DNA from: Alicyclobacillus acidocaldarius subsp. acidocaldarius Tc-4-1
GTDB lineage: Bacteria > Bacillota > Bacilli > Alicyclobacillales > Alicyclobacillaceae
NCBI RefSeq assembly: GCF_000219875.1
Contig: NC_017167.1
Span: 1,299,092-1,363,091 of the forward strand
DNA: 64,000 nucleotides
Direction: 5' to 3'
The translations under genes were made by a program, and so were the position numbers. The first letter of the stretch is position 1. The number at the start of each line of letters is the position of its first letter. The notes under the pieces are model-generated. The model had not been told where the DNA came from, searched no databases, and saw nothing but the letters and a program-made list of their open reading frames with translations. Positions 34,583-46,234 of this stretch are shown here, one piece after another.

Positions 34583-35284
34583 TTGGCCATCATTTCGATG
34601 AAGCAGTTGCTCGAGGCGGGCGTGCACTTCGGACACCAGACGCGCCGCTGGAATCCGAAGATGGCGCGGTACATTTTCACGGAGCGCAACGGTATCTACA
34701 TCATCGACCTGCAGAAGACCGTTCGCAAGGTGGAAGAGGCGTACAACTTCGTGCGAGATCTCGCCGCGTCGGGTGGCACCGTGCTGTTCGTCGGCACGAA
34801 GAAGCAGGCTCAGGAGGCTGTCAAGGAAGAGGCCGAGCGCTGCGGGATGTTTTACGTGAACCAGCGCTGGCTGGGCGGCACGCTGACGAACTTCAATACG
34901 ATTCAGAAGCGCATTCGCCGCCTGCAGGAGCTCGAGCAGATGGAGGAGGATGGGACGTTCGAAGTCCTGCCGAAGAAAGAGGTCATCCTGCTCCGGAAGG
35001 AACGCGAGCGGCTGGAGAAGTTCTTGGGCGGCATCAAGGGGATGAAAAAGCTTCCGGACGCGCTCTTCATTATTGATCCTCGCAAGGAGCGCATTGCGGT
35101 GGCTGAAGCTCGCAAGCTCGGGATTCCGATTGTGGCCATTGTCGACACGAATTGCGATCCTGACGAGATTGACTACGTGATCCCGGGCAACGACGACGCG
35201 ATTCGCGCCGTGCGCCTTCTGACGAGCAAGATTGCGGACGCTGTGCTGGAAGGCACGCAGGGTGGGGAAGAGACCACCGCGTGA
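34583..35284 (+). CDS. rpsB: 30S ribosomal protein S2
   Basis: Small-subunit protein located on the 30S neck. The 233-residue product starts [20 protein letters not shown] and includes [20 protein letters not shown] and the later signature [23 protein letters not shown] 34583 is nine bases from GGAGG. rpsB-tsf order is universal in this group. Confidence 0.98.
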   Translation: MAIISMKQLLEAGVHFGHQTRRWNPKMARYIFTERNGIYIIDLQKTVRKVEEAYNFVRDLAASGGTVLFVGTKKQAQEAVKEEAERCGMFYVNQRWLGGTLTNFNTIQKRIRRLQELEQMEEDGTFEVLPKKEVILLRKERERLEKFLGGIKGMKKLPDALFIIDPRKERIAVAEARKLGIPIVAIVDTNCDPDEIDYVIPGNDDAIRAVRLLTSKIADAVLEGTQGGEETTA

Positions 35285-35288
35285 GATG

Positions 35289-35328
35289 AAAGGTGGCGGG
35301 TGCGTCGCGCGCTCTCGTCACCTTTTTT
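35289..35328 (+). terminator. Terminator or attenuator between rpsB and tsf
   Basis: AAAGGTG (35289-35295) pairs with CACCTTT (35319-35325) around a GC-rich partly paired middle, followed by TTTTTTG. tsf has no clear promoter of its own, so partial read-through that lowers tsf relative to rpsB is likely. Confidence 0.75.
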
Positions 35329-35383
35329 GTGCCGCGCGGCGCGAAATGTGATAGAGGATACAGACGGTTGAGGAGGAAACATC

Positions 35384-36040
35384 GTGGCTGAAATCACAGC
35401 AGCAATGGTGAAGGAGTTGCGCGAGCGCACGGGCGCTGGCATGATGGACTGCAAAAAGGCGCTGACTGAGGCTGGCGGCGATATGGAGCAGGCCATCGTC
35501 ATTTTGCGTGAACGCGGTCTCGCGCAGGCGGCCAAGAAGGCCGGTCGGATTGCCGCGGAGGGCGTGGTGGAGGCCTATATCCACGGCGGCGGCCGCATCG
35601 GTGTCCTCGTCGAGGTCAACTGCGAGACGGATTTCGTGGCGAAGAACGAGGAGTTCCGCACCTTTGTGAAAGACATCGCGATGCACATCGCGGCGTCGAA
35701 TCCGCAGTACGTGCGTCGGGAAGAGGTGCCGCAGGACGTCATTGAACGGGAACGCGAGATTCTGCGCGCTCAGACGTTAAACGAGGGTAAGCCCGAACAC
35801 GTGGTGGACAAAATCGTGGAAGGGCGCTTGGAGAAGTTTTTCAAGGAGAATTGCCTCCTGGAGCAGCCGTTCGTCAAGGATCCCGACAAAACGGTCGACA
35901 CGCTGGTGAAGGAAAAGATCGCGACGATTGGCGAAAACATCTCGATTCGCCGGTTTGCTCGGTTCGTGGTCGGGGAAGGGATCGAGCGCCAGGAGACGAA
36001 CTTCGTGGAAGAGGTCATGTCTCAGGTTCGCCTGTCGTAA
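35384..36040 (+). CDS. tsf: Elongation factor Ts
   Basis: Guanine nucleotide exchange factor for EF-Tu. The 218-residue product has the N-terminal UBA-like motif [20 protein letters not shown], then [20 protein letters not shown]. It is a short-form EF-Ts (E. coli is 283), as in other thermophiles and some Firmicutes. GTG 35384 follows GAGGAGGAAACATC. Confidence 0.97.
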   Translation: MAEITAAMVKELRERTGAGMMDCKKALTEAGGDMEQAIVILRERGLAQAAKKAGRIAAEGVVEAYIHGGGRIGVLVEVNCETDFVAKNEEFRTFVKDIAMHIAASNPQYVRREEVPQDVIEREREILRAQTLNEGKPEHVVDKIVEGRLEKFFKENCLLEQPFVKDPDKTVDTLVKEKIATIGENISIRRFARFVVGEGIERQETNFVEEVMSQVRLS

Positions 36041-36047
36041 GGCTGGT

Positions 36048-37407
<1,360 letters not shown>

Positions 37408-37433
37408 GTTCCAAGGTAGCTGGATTAAGGGGG

Positions 37434-38216
37434 ATGCCAGCCTTGTTCAAGGGTTTTGGGCGTTCGCAGCGTGCCAGCGCGGCGGCGGTCGAGCAGGTCG
37501 AGCAGCCAGCGCTCGACGTGAAGCCCCGGCATATCGGTCTCATTATGGACGGAAATGGCCGCTGGGCGCAAAAGCGCGGTCTTCCCCGAATTGCGGGTCA
37601 CCACGCGGGCATGTTGGCCATGAAGGAAGCCATCCGCGCGTGTGACGATTTCGGCATCGAATGCGTCACGCTGTATGCTTTCTCGACCGAAAATTGGAAA
37701 AGGCCTGCGGCCGAAGTGGATTACCTCATGCGGCTGCCTGAGCAGTTCTTTCGGAGCGAGATTGACGAGCTGGTGAGGCGCAACGTCCGCGTGCGTTTCA
37801 TCGGCGACACTGAGCGCCTCCCCGCCCACACGCAGGAAACCGTTCGCCGCGCCATTCAGCGCACTCAGCACAATACCGGGATGATCGTCAACTTCGCGCT
37901 CAATTACGGGGGGCGAATGGAGATCGTGGCGGCGATGGAGCGCTACGCCCGCGAAGTCATGGAAGGTCGGGCGACCGTGGGGCAGCTCACGGAGGCCACG
38001 TGCGATCGGTATCTCGACACGGCGGGGCTTCCGCCGCTCGATCTCGTCATCCGCACGAGTGGCGAGATCCGACTGAGCAACTTCCTCTTGTGGCAGGCGG
38101 CTTATGCCGAACTCTGGTTTACGGATGTGTTGTGGCCGGACTTTACACGCGACGATCTCTACCAGGCGATTTGCGATTACGCAAAGCGCAAGCGGAGGTT
38201 CGGCGCGATCGAGTAG
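37434..38216 (+). CDS. uppS: Isoprenyl transferase (undecaprenyl diphosphate synthase)
   Basis: Adds isopentenyl units to make the C55 lipid carrier for cell wall synthesis. The 260-residue product has the cis-prenyltransferase motif HIGLIMDGNGRWA with Asp39. It also has LYAFSTENWKRP and the C-terminal RTSGEIRLSNFLLWQAAYAE followed by LWFTDVLWPDF. The N-terminal 30 residues are a polar extension. ATG 37434 is close to AAGGGGG; an in-frame TTG at 37443 has better spacing. Confidence 0.96.
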   Translation: MPALFKGFGRSQRASAAAVEQVEQPALDVKPRHIGLIMDGNGRWAQKRGLPRIAGHHAGMLAMKEAIRACDDFGIECVTLYAFSTENWKRPAAEVDYLMRLPEQFFRSEIDELVRRNVRVRFIGDTERLPAHTQETVRRAIQRTQHNTGMIVNFALNYGGRMEIVAAMERYAREVMEGRATVGQLTEATCDRYLDTAGLPPLDLVIRTSGEIRLSNFLLWQAAYAELWFTDVLWPDFTRDDLYQAICDYAKRKRRFGAIE

Positions 38217-38228
38217 GTGTCCATTCCC

Positions 38229-39023
38229 ATGCTCAAGCAGCGGGTCGTCACGGCTGTCATCGCAGGACTCGTGGTCCTGTTCGTGTTGTTGTTTGGGGGA
38301 CTGACCGGCTGGCGATGTCTTGTGTGGATTGCGACGTTGGCCGGGGTGTTGGAATTTTGTCAGATGTTCGGGCAGCGGTGGTTCGACCCGGCTGCGTGGT
38401 TCGGGGCCATCGCGATCACGCTCGCCGATTGGTTCCCGAAACAAGCGTTTCACCCGTTCGTCCTGTTCTTGGCTGTGGCGGTGGTTTTCGCGCTGCCCGT
38501 CATCACTCGAAGACCGAATGACTTGCGCACCTACGCCGTGACGGCGTTCGGCGCGCTGTATCTCGCCGCGGGCGGCGCGTCGCTCATCGGCCTTCGCGCT
38601 TTGCCAGAAGGATGGTTCTGGATCTGGCTGTTTCTCGTGGCGGCGTGGATGTCCGACACGGCGGCCTATTTTGTCGGCCGATTGGTTCAAGGTCCCAAGT
38701 TGCTTCCGGCCATCAGCCCGAAGAAGACCGTGAGCGGTGCCCTCGGCGGAGTGGCGGGCGCGGTCGTCGGCGCAGTGGTGTTCGGAGAGATTGCCGACCC
38801 GCGGTACAGCGTTTGGGTGTTCGCGGCCGTGGGGCTTCTGGTGGCGCTGACGGGCCAGGTGGGGGATCTGGTCGAGAGCGCCTACAAGCGCGCGGCCGGT
38901 GTGAAAGACTCCGGCCGGATGTTGCCGGGTCACGGGGGCGTACTGGACCGGATCGACAGCTTGCTGTTCGCGGCGCCCTTCGCTTTGTGGTTCATCTCCG
39001 GCGTGCTGAACGGCTGGATGTAG
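38229..39023 (+). CDS. cdsA: Phosphatidate cytidylyltransferase
   Basis: Makes CDP-diacylglycerol, the branch point of phospholipid synthesis. The product is a polytopic membrane protein of 264 residues with the family signature SDTAAYFVGRLVQGPKLLP followed by SPKKTVSGALGG. The C-terminus holds KDSGRMLPGHGGVLDRIDSL. ATG 38229 gives MLKQRVVTAVIAG, resembling the B. subtilis N-terminus; GTG 38217, directly after the uppS stop, is the alternative. Confidence 0.95.
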   Translation: MLKQRVVTAVIAGLVVLFVLLFGGLTGWRCLVWIATLAGVLEFCQMFGQRWFDPAAWFGAIAITLADWFPKQAFHPFVLFLAVAVVFALPVITRRPNDLRTYAVTAFGALYLAAGGASLIGLRALPEGWFWIWLFLVAAWMSDTAAYFVGRLVQGPKLLPAISPKKTVSGALGGVAGAVVGAVVFGEIADPRYSVWVFAAVGLLVALTGQVGDLVESAYKRAAGVKDSGRMLPGHGGVLDRIDSLLFAAPFALWFISGVLNGWM

Positions 39024-39046
39024 AGGAGCCTGGTGGAGGAGAAAAC

Positions 39047-40198
39047 ATGAAGCGCATCGCCATTTTGGGGAGCACGGGCACCATTGGAGTGCAGGCGCTC
39101 GACGTGTTGTCCCAGTTGGATACATACGAGGTCGTCGCGCTTGCGGCGGGGCGCAATGTGCAGCGGTTGGCGGAACAGATTCGCCGATACCGCCCGAAGC
39201 TCGTTGGCGTTGCCGACGAGGCAGCCCGGCGCGCGCTGCTCGAACTCTTACCGGGTGAACAGGTGGACATCGTCGTCGGAGACGAGGGGCTCGTCGCCTG
39301 TGCCGCGTATCCGTCGGATGTGGTGCTGAATGCGGTGGTGGGGGCCCGGGGGATTCTGCCTGCGCTTGCTGCGGTCGGCCGCGGCGCGCGGCTGGCGCTC
39401 GCCAACAAGGAGTGCCTTGTGGCAGCGGGAGATCTGATCCTTCGCGCCATGCAAGACGCAGGCGGCGAGATTGTCCCAGTGGACAGCGAACACTGCGCCC
39501 TTCACCAGTGTCTGCGATCCGGCAGGCCCGAGGAGGTCCTGCAGCTCGTCCTCACCGCTTCGGGAGGCCCCTTCCGCTCCTGGCCGAAGGCGCGCATGGC
39601 GGAGGTCACAGTCCGCGATGCTCTGCGCCATCCAAACTGGAACATGGGCCAGAAGATCACCATCGACAGCGCCACGATGATGAACAAGGGGCTCGAGGTG
39701 ATTGAGGCGCATCATTTGTTTGCCGTGCCATATGATAAGATAGCTGTGCTTGTACATCCGGAAAGCATCGTGCACTCCATGGTGGAGTTTGTGGACGGCT
39801 CGGTGGTGGCACAGCTCGCGACGGCCGACATGCGCTTGCCCATTCAGTACGCCGTGACGTATCCTGAGCGCCTCGCCGCGCCTTGGCCGCGGCTGAACCT
39901 GGCGGGTGTTGGAGCACTTCACTTCGAGGAACCCGATCTCGACAAGTTTCCCTGCCTGCGTCTCGCCGTCGAGGCGGGCCGCGCAGGCGGCATCGCGCCC
40001 TGCGTCCTGAACGCGGCGAACGAAGTGGCGGTCGACGCGTTTTTACATGAAAAGATCCCGTTTTTGCGGATCCCTGAGGTTGTGGAAGCGGTGCTGGAAC
40101 GCTTGCCGAACGAAGCCCCTCAGTCTGTCGACGATATCCTTCGCGCGGATGCACAAGCTCGGCGTCTAGCTGAATTCTACGTGGCAAAGGGCGGATGA
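39047..40198 (+). CDS. dxr: 1-deoxy-D-xylulose 5-phosphate reductoisomerase
   Basis: NADPH-dependent enzyme of the MEP isoprenoid pathway, making MEP from DXP. The 383-residue protein has the nucleotide-binding ILGSTGTIGVQALDVL, LANKECLVAAGDLI, then VPVDSEHCALHQCL and TASGGPFRSWPK near the active site. ATG 39047 follows GGTGGAGGAGAAAAC. It supplies precursors for the UppS product encoded two genes upstream. Confidence 0.97.
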   Translation: MKRIAILGSTGTIGVQALDVLSQLDTYEVVALAAGRNVQRLAEQIRRYRPKLVGVADEAARRALLELLPGEQVDIVVGDEGLVACAAYPSDVVLNAVVGARGILPALAAVGRGARLALANKECLVAAGDLILRAMQDAGGEIVPVDSEHCALHQCLRSGRPEEVLQLVLTASGGPFRSWPKARMAEVTVRDALRHPNWNMGQKITIDSATMMNKGLEVIEAHHLFAVPYDKIAVLVHPESIVHSMVEFVDGSVVAQLATADMRLPIQYAVTYPERLAAPWPRLNLAGVGALHFEEPDLDKFPCLRLAVEAGRAGGIAPCVLNAANEVAVDAFLHEKIPFLRIPEVVEAVLERLPNEAPQSVDDILRADAQARRLAEFYVAKGG

Positions 40199-40202
40199 AC
40201 AG

Positions 40203-41470
40203 TTGCCAATGTTAGCGCACCTCGAGTTCTATGCAGAGGCGGCGATCGCCATTGTGCTCGTGTTTGGCGTCTGCGTAACGTTGCACGAGTTTGGTCATTT
40301 TTACGTCGCCAAACGATGTGGTGTCGCGGTGCCCGTGTTTGCCATCGGCTTTGGCCCGAAGGTGATATCCGTGGTGCGCGGAGGAACGGAGTATTCGCTC
40401 AGGCTCATTCCGCTCGGTGGGTTTGTGCAGTTGGCGGGCGAGGCTCCACAAGAGTCGTGGTTTCCCGTCGGCCAATCCGTCGCGTACGAACTCGACGACT
40501 TGGGGCGGATCACCGCACTCGGGGAGCCCCGCGATCTGCCCAACGCGCGCGTGGGCGTGGTGCGCGAGGTCGATCTGACCGATGAGATGACCATGACCTT
40601 GCAGACGGACGAAGGACTTCGGCGCTTTCCCGTGAAGGAGGGCGCCCGGGTCATGCTGAGCCGGCGCTCGTCCATTCCCATCGTCCCGAAGGATCAGCAG
40701 ATGATTGGCAAGCCGCTTTGGCAGCGAGCTGCCGTCATCCTGGCCGGACCTGTGATGAACCTCATCCTGGCGGGTGTGTTGTTCTCCGCGGTGAACACGT
40801 ACACAGGCGTGCCGACAACCACCGTGGGACATGTCGAGCCTGGGACGCCCGCGGCGCATGCTGGCCTCGCTCCTGGCGACACCATCGTGGCCGTCGATGG
40901 CCGCCCCATTCACTCCTGGGCGGGACTTGTGCGCGCGGTGTCCGAGGAGGGTGCGCGTGATGGCCATCCGGAACCGCTTGTCCTTGAGGTGAAAACGGAC
41001 GAAGGCACGCGGTCCGTCGTCGTCACGCCCCGCCTCGTCAGCGGCGAGCCGATGATCGGCATCGACGCCGAGATTTCTCACAGCCCTCTCCACACCGTCC
41101 CCGCCGGATTTTCGGCGCTGGTCCGAGACATCGTCATGACCATCCAAGGCTACGTGGGGCTGTTCGTGCATCACCAGTTCCAGTCGCTCTCGGGCCCCGT
41201 CGGGATCGCGCACGTGATCACGGAGCAGGTTCGATTCGGTATTTGGAACGTGGTTGCCGTGACGGGCGCGCTCAGCCTCGGGCTCGGCTTGTTCAACCTG
41301 CTCCCCATTCCAGCGCTGGATGGCGGGCGGCTGTTGTTCATGGCCATCGAGCTCATTCGAGGGCGGCGGGTGGACCCGGAAAAGAAGGATTTGTTCATTT
41401 TGTGGGTTTTGCGATTGTGATGTTGTTCGCGGTCGTGATCACGTATCGCGACGTGACGCATTGGTTCTAG
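40203..41470 (+). CDS. rseP: Site-2 intramembrane metalloprotease RseP (RasP), frameshifted near its C-terminus
   Basis: Intramembrane zinc protease that cleaves anti-sigma factors and signal-peptide remnants. The HEFGH zinc motif (residues 28-32) lies in the first membrane helix. A PDZ-like domain includes VEPGTPAAHAGLAPGDTIVA, and the second active-site motif is NLLPIPALDGGRLLF. The frame breaks at A4 41380-41383. With one added A it continues DPEKEGFVHFVGFAIVMLFA to the stop at 41470, giving 422 residues, the B. subtilis RasP length. Without correction the last membrane helix would be lost. proS, which follows in Bacillus, is absent. Confidence 0.92.
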
Positions 41471-41491
41471 AGGGGAGCGCGAGATGAGGCC

Positions 41492-44400
41492 ATGGCCATC
41501 ACCGAACACGCCGTCCGGGAGCGGGCGCTCGCTAGGGTTCGAAGCGTCCGCGTGCGTCGGGCGACCCGGGAGATCCGCGTCAACGTGGAGTCACCCTTCG
41601 GCACCTTGGGGCCTGAGGCAGACGCGTTCTCTTCCTTCTATCGCGATCTCGCCGAGATCCACGAGCTGTGCGCCTCGGCGTTTGGGACGTCCTGCGCATG
41701 GAGCATCGAAGTCATGTCTGCCGACGTCGTATCCACACGGGAGGCGGAATGCGCAATGCGCGCTCTTGCCGCTGCCTATGAGGAGCGGTCTCACGTTTCG
41801 GGCAAATGGCTGTCGCAGGCGAGACTGACCGTGGAGGCTGTGGACGAGCCCGCGCGGTTTCGCGCCAGCATCCGCGTCCCGAGCCAACCGATTGCGGATC
41901 AGCTCAAGCAGAAAGGTGTTGCGGAGTGGCTCACCTCGGAGGCTCGTCGCGCGTTTGGCCTTCATGTGACGGTCCTCGTCGAGGTGGATGAGACGGCTTG
42001 TGAAGACCTCCTCGCGGCGGGCGAGAAACTGAAGCAGGAGGCCGAGGCGCGTTGGTGGCGCCAGCTTGCCGAAGAGGCGAAATCAGCGAAAGACCAGCCC
42101 AAGGAGTCGGAAGGGCGGAGTGACACCGGCGCTGCGCAGGGCGTGGAGCCGCTTGTCGTCGGCCAGATGTACGAGGAGCCCACACCCATCCCATTGCGGG
42201 ACATCGCCGATGAGATGCGGCGTGCCACCGTGGTGGGCGAGGTCTTCGGCGTAGAACGCAGGACGCTGGCGAGCGGGCGCACGCTCATTCAATTTGCCAT
42301 CACGGATCACACGGACTCCATCTCGGCCAAGATGTTCGTGCAGTCGGAGCGAGATCTGCAGGCCACGTCTCATCTCGCGGATGGCGTGTGGGTGAAAATT
42401 CAGGGTCAGGTGCAGTTCGATCCGTATGCCAAGGAACTCGTGTTTATGGTCCAGTCGATGCGCCCTCAGGATGCGCCTCGGCGGGCGGATACGGCGGAGG
42501 TGAAGAGGATTGAGCTGCACGCCCACACCACGATGTCGGCGCTGGATGGCGTCGTGAGTGCTGCAGCGTTGGTGAAGCGCGCCGCGGAATGGGGGCACGA
42601 CGCCATTGCCATCACGGACCACGGCGTGTGCCAGGCGTATCCGGAAGCGTATCAAGCGGCCAAGAAACACGGAGTGCGACTCGTGCTTGGCGTCGAGGCG
42701 TACGTGGTGGACGATGGTGGGCTTTTGGTCTATCGCGAGTGCGATCGGCCGCTGGACGACGAGACCGAGTATGTCGTGTTTGACACGGAGACGACCGGGC
42801 TCAACGCGCGGGAAGACACGCTCATCGAGATCGCCGCGGTCAAGGTCAAGGCGGGGCACATCGTGGACACGTACGCGACGCTCATCGATCCCGAGCGGCC
42901 GCTCGACCCGAAAATCGTCGAGTTGACGGGCATCACGAACGAGATGGTGGTCGGTCAGCCGAAGCTGAAGGAGGCGCTTGACGGATTCCGCCAATTCGCG
43001 CGCGGCGCCGTGCTCGTGGCCCATAACGCGGAGTTCGACGTGGGATTCTTGAATCAATGCGCGGAGCGCTTGGGCCTCGATCCGTGGGAAGAACCCGTCA
43101 TTGACACCCTGGCGCTCGCCCGCGTGCTCTACCCGGGCGAGAAGAACTACAAGCTGAAGACGCTCACCCAGAAGTTTTCCGTCGAGCTCGTCAACCACCA
43201 TCGGGCGCTGGCGGACAGCGAGGCGACAGCCAAAGTATTCGTGCGCATGCTCCAAGACGCGAAGGCGCGCGGGATCCACAACCTGTTGGATATGAACCAT
43301 CTCCGCGGTCAGATTGACATCTCGCGCGTTCGGCCGTTCCACGCCACCGTGCTGGTCCGCAATCGCGAGGGGCTGCGGAATCTGTACCGCCTCGTCTCCA
43401 TCGCGCATACGCAGTATCTGCACCGCGTGCCGCGCATTCCGAAAAGCGCGCTCGCTCGCCACCGCGAAGGGCTGCTGATCGGCACAGCGTGTCGCCAAGG
43501 AGAGCTTATCGAGGCGTTCTTTCGCGGCAAATCCGAGGACGAGATCGACACGTTGCTCGAGTTCTACGACTATCTGGAGATCCAGCCGATAAGTCATTAC
43601 GAGCCGCTTGTGCGAGAGGGCGTCGTGGCGTCGTTTGAGCAGGTGCGCGAACTCCTGCGCAACATCGTGGAGATTGGCAAGCGCCTGAACAAGCCGGTCG
43701 TGGCCACGGGCGACGTGCATTATCTGGACGAGCACGACGCCATCTTCCGAGAGATCTTTCTGCAGTCGCAAAAGCTGGATACCAAGCAGCCGCCCCTTCA
43801 CTTCCGAACGACCGATGAGATGCTCGAGGAGTTCGCGTTTTTGGGAGAAGAGGACGCGCGCGCCGTCGTGATCGACAACCCGCGCCGTCTGGTGGCGCTG
43901 TGTGACGACGTGAAGCCGATTCCGGATGAGCTTCACACGCCGGTCATCGAAGGAGCGGAAGAGGAAATCCGTAGGCTCGCTTACGACAAGGCGAAGCGCA
44001 TCTACGGGGATCCGCTGCCCGAGCTCGTCGAGAAGCGGCTCGAGCGCGAGCTCAACGCCATTATCTCACACGGCTATGCGGTCATCTACTTGATTGCCCA
44101 CAAGCTGGTTACGAAGTCTCTGAGCGACGGGTACTTGGTCGGCAGCCGCGGTTCGGTCGGCTCGTCGTTGGTGGCCACCATGACGGATATCACCGAGGTC
44201 AATCCACTGCCGCCCCACTACGTGTGCCTGTCGTGTCACTATCACGAGTTTTTCCTGCAAGGTGAGTACGGATCTGGCTTCGACCTCCCGGACAAGGCGT
44301 GCCCCAACTGCGGCGCGAAGTTGCACAAGGACGGGCAGGACATCCCGTTCGAGACGTTCATGGGCTTCGATGGGGACAAGGTGCCCGACATCGACCTGAA

Positions 44401-45814
44401 CTTCTCTGGGGAGTATCAGCCGAGGGCGCACCGGTACACGGAAGAGTTGTTTGGGAAGGACCACGTGTTCCGGGCGGGCACCATCTCCGTAGTGGCCGAG
44501 AAGACGGCCTACGGGTATGTGCGGAAGTTCGCCGAGGAGCGCGGGTTGGTGCTGCGCAATGCCGAGATCGAGCGCTTGGTCCGAGGATGCACGGGCGTGA
44601 AACGGACCACCGGCCAACATCCGGGCGGGCAGGTGGTGGTGCCGCATTATGTCGAGATCTATGATTTCACGCCGATTCAATACCCCGCGGACGATACGTC
44701 GTCGGAGACGCTCACGACTCACTTCGACTACCACTCCGGGCTCGAGAACTGCCTGTTGAAGCTCGACATCCTCGGCCACGACGATCCGACCGTCATCCGC
44801 ATGCTGCAGGATCTCACGGGCGTGGATCCGAAGTCCATCCCGCTCGACGATCCCGACGTGCTGGAGCTGTTTCGGAGCACGCGTCCGCTCGGCGTGACCC
44901 CGGAGGAAATCCGGTCGACCACCGGCACGTACGCCATTCCGGAGTTCGGCACGCGCTTTGTCCGCCAGATGCTCGAGGATACGCGGCCCACGACGTTCTC
45001 GGAGCTCGTGCGCATTTCGGGGTTGTCGCACGGCACGGACGTCTGGCTGAACAACGCTCAGACCCTCATTCGCGACAAGATTGCGACCCTGTCTGAGGTC
45101 ATCTGCGCCCGAGACGACATCATGCTCTACCTCATCCAGAAGGGGCTCGATCCGGCGCGTGCATTCAAGATTATGGAAGGTATCCGCAAGGGGAAGGGCG
45201 TCAAACCGGAAGACGAGGTGTACATGCGGGAGCACGGCGTGCCGGAGTGGTACATCGAGTCGGGCAAGAAGATCAAGTACATGTTTCCGAAGGCGCACGC
45301 CGCGGCGTACGTGCTGATGGCCGTTCGAATCGCGTGGTTCAAAGTGCACCGGCCGCTCGCATTTTACGCGACCTATTTCACGGTGCGTGCGGACGACTTC
45401 GACGTGGCCGTGATGACCGCGGGCCGGGAGGCCATCTTGAAGAAGATCGAGGAGATCGAGGCGAAGGGCAACGTGGCCTCAGCCAAGGAGAAGAGCTTCT
45501 TGACGGTCCTCGAGGTTGCGCTCGAGATGGTGGCCCGTGGATACCGGTTCTTGCCTATCGATCTGTACAAGTCGCATGCGACCCAGTTCCTCATTGAGGA
45601 AGAGGCGCAGGGGCTCAGGCCGCCTTTCGCCGCCATTCCCGGAATTGGGGAGACGGCGGCGCGCAACCTGTATGAAGCGGCGCAGCAGGGCGAATTCCTG
45701 TCGCTCGAAGATCTTCAGTCGCGGGCGCGCGCTTCGCGGGCCGTGATCGACGTGCTCATGGAACTCGGTTGCCTCGACGGGCTGCCGGAGACCAATCAGC
45801 TTTCCTTGTTCTGA
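41492..45814 (+). CDS. polC: DNA polymerase III alpha subunit, PolC type
   Basis: Main replicative polymerase of low-GC Gram-positives. The 1440-residue protein has an N-terminal domain (about 1-210) and an OB-fold (about 235-320). A PHP domain starts at LHAHTTMSALDG and is split by an inserted 3'-5' exonuclease (FDTETTGL, near 430). The zinc site is CLSC plus CPNC, and the polymerase core has PDIDLNFSGEYQ near residue 965. Length and layout match PolC, not DnaE. ATG 41492 lies 21 bases after rseP. Confidence 0.98.
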   Translation: MAITEHAVRERALARVRSVRVRRATREIRVNVESPFGTLGPEADAFSSFYRDLAEIHELCASAFGTSCAWSIEVMSADVVSTREAECAMRALAAAYEERSHVSGKWLSQARLTVEAVDEPARFRASIRVPSQPIADQLKQKGVAEWLTSEARRAFGLHVTVLVEVDETACEDLLAAGEKLKQEAEARWWRQLAEEAKSAKDQPKESEGRSDTGAAQGVEPLVVGQMYEEPTPIPLRDIADEMRRATVVGEVFGVERRTLASGRTLIQFAITDHTDSISAKMFVQSERDLQATSHLADGVWVKIQGQVQFDPYAKELVFMVQSMRPQDAPRRADTAEVKRIELHAHTTMSALDGVVSAAALVKRAAEWGHDAIAITDHGVCQAYPEAYQAAKKHGVRLVLGVEAYVVDDGGLLVYRECDRPLDDETEYVVFDTETTGLNAREDTLIEIAAVKVKAGHIVDTYATLIDPERPLDPKIVELTGITNEMVVGQPKLKEALDGFRQFARGAVLVAHNAEFDVGFLNQCAERLGLDPWEEPVIDTLALARVLYPGEKNYKLKTLTQKFSVELVNHHRALADSEATAKVFVRMLQDAKARGIHNLLDMNHLRGQIDISRVRPFHATVLVRNREGLRNLYRLVSIAHTQYLHRVPRIPKSALARHREGLLIGTACRQGELIEAFFRGKSEDEIDTLLEFYDYLEIQPISHYEPLVREGVVASFEQVRELLRNIVEIGKRLNKPVVATGDVHYLDEHDAIFREIFLQSQKLDTKQPPLHFRTTDEMLEEFAFLGEEDARAVVIDNPRRLVALCDDVKPIPDELHTPVIEGAEEEIRRLAYDKAKRIYGDPLPELVEKRLERELNAIISHGYAVIYLIAHKLVTKSLSDGYLVGSRGSVGSSLVATMTDITEVNPLPPHYVCLSCHYHEFFLQGEYGSGFDLPDKACPNCGAKLHKDGQDIPFETFMGFDGDKVPDIDLNFSGEYQPRAHRYTEELFGKDHVFRAGTISVVAEKTAYGYVRKFAEERGLVLRNAEIERLVRGCTGVKRTTGQHPGGQVVVPHYVEIYDFTPIQYPADDTSSETLTTHFDYHSGLENCLLKLDILGHDDPTVIRMLQDLTGVDPKSIPLDDPDVLELFRSTRPLGVTPEEIRSTTGTYAIPEFGTRFVRQMLEDTRPTTFSELVRISGLSHGTDVWLNNAQTLIRDKIATLSEVICARDDIMLYLIQKGLDPARAFKIMEGIRKGKGVKPEDEVYMREHGVPEWYIESGKKIKYMFPKAHAAAYVLMAVRIAWFKVHRPLAFYATYFTVRADDFDVAVMTAGREAILKKIEEIEAKGNVASAKEKSFLTVLEVALEMVARGYRFLPIDLYKSHATQFLIEEEAQGLRPPFAAIPGIGETAARNLYEAAQQGEFLSLEDLQSRARASRAVIDVLMELGCLDGLPETNQLSLF

Positions 45815-45828
45815 GGAGGTACCCACGC

Positions 45829-46218
45829 ATGGCGATGATCAAGCTGGAACATACGGGCATTATGGTGTCGAATTTGGAGCGCTCCATCGCGTTTTACACC
45901 GATGTGCTCGGCATGCAACTCCTGGGCACGCTCGACCACAACACGCCTGGCATCCGGCTCGCGTTTCTGTCCTATCCCGGGCAGACTGCGCAGCTCGAGC
46001 TCATCGAGGGCTATGCGGATGAACTGCCGGACGAGGGGCAAGTGCACCACGTGGCCATCACAGTCGATGACATCGAAGCCGAGGTGGATCGGCTGCGCGC
46101 GAAGGGCGTGCGTTTTCTCGATGAGGCCATCACGACGCTCCGAAACGGCGCTCGATACATCTTCTTTGCAGGTCCCGACGGCGAGCGGCTGGAACTGTTC
46201 CAGCCAGCGCGCGGGTGA
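45829..46218 (+). CDS. VOC/glyoxalase-fold family protein
   Basis: A 129-residue vicinal-oxygen-chelate protein. All four metal ligands are present: His8, Glu57, His74 and Glu122, in the order typical for glyoxalase I and methylmalonyl-CoA epimerase-like members. ATG 45829 follows GAGGAGGTACCC. An open frame reaches back to 45769, inside polC, and is rejected. The substrate cannot be told from sequence. It lies between polC and pheA and is probably cotranscribed with pheA. Confidence 0.85.
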   Translation: MAMIKLEHTGIMVSNLERSIAFYTDVLGMQLLGTLDHNTPGIRLAFLSYPGQTAQLELIEGYADELPDEGQVHHVAITVDDIEAEVDRLRAKGVRFLDEAITTLRNGARYIFFAGPDGERLELFQPARG

Positions 46219-46234
46219 AAGGTGAGGTGGATGC

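Noticed and set aside
42083-43936. 617-codon minus-strand open frame inside polC
   Set aside because: Antisense of the conserved PolC PHP and exonuclease regions; no homology pattern of its own.
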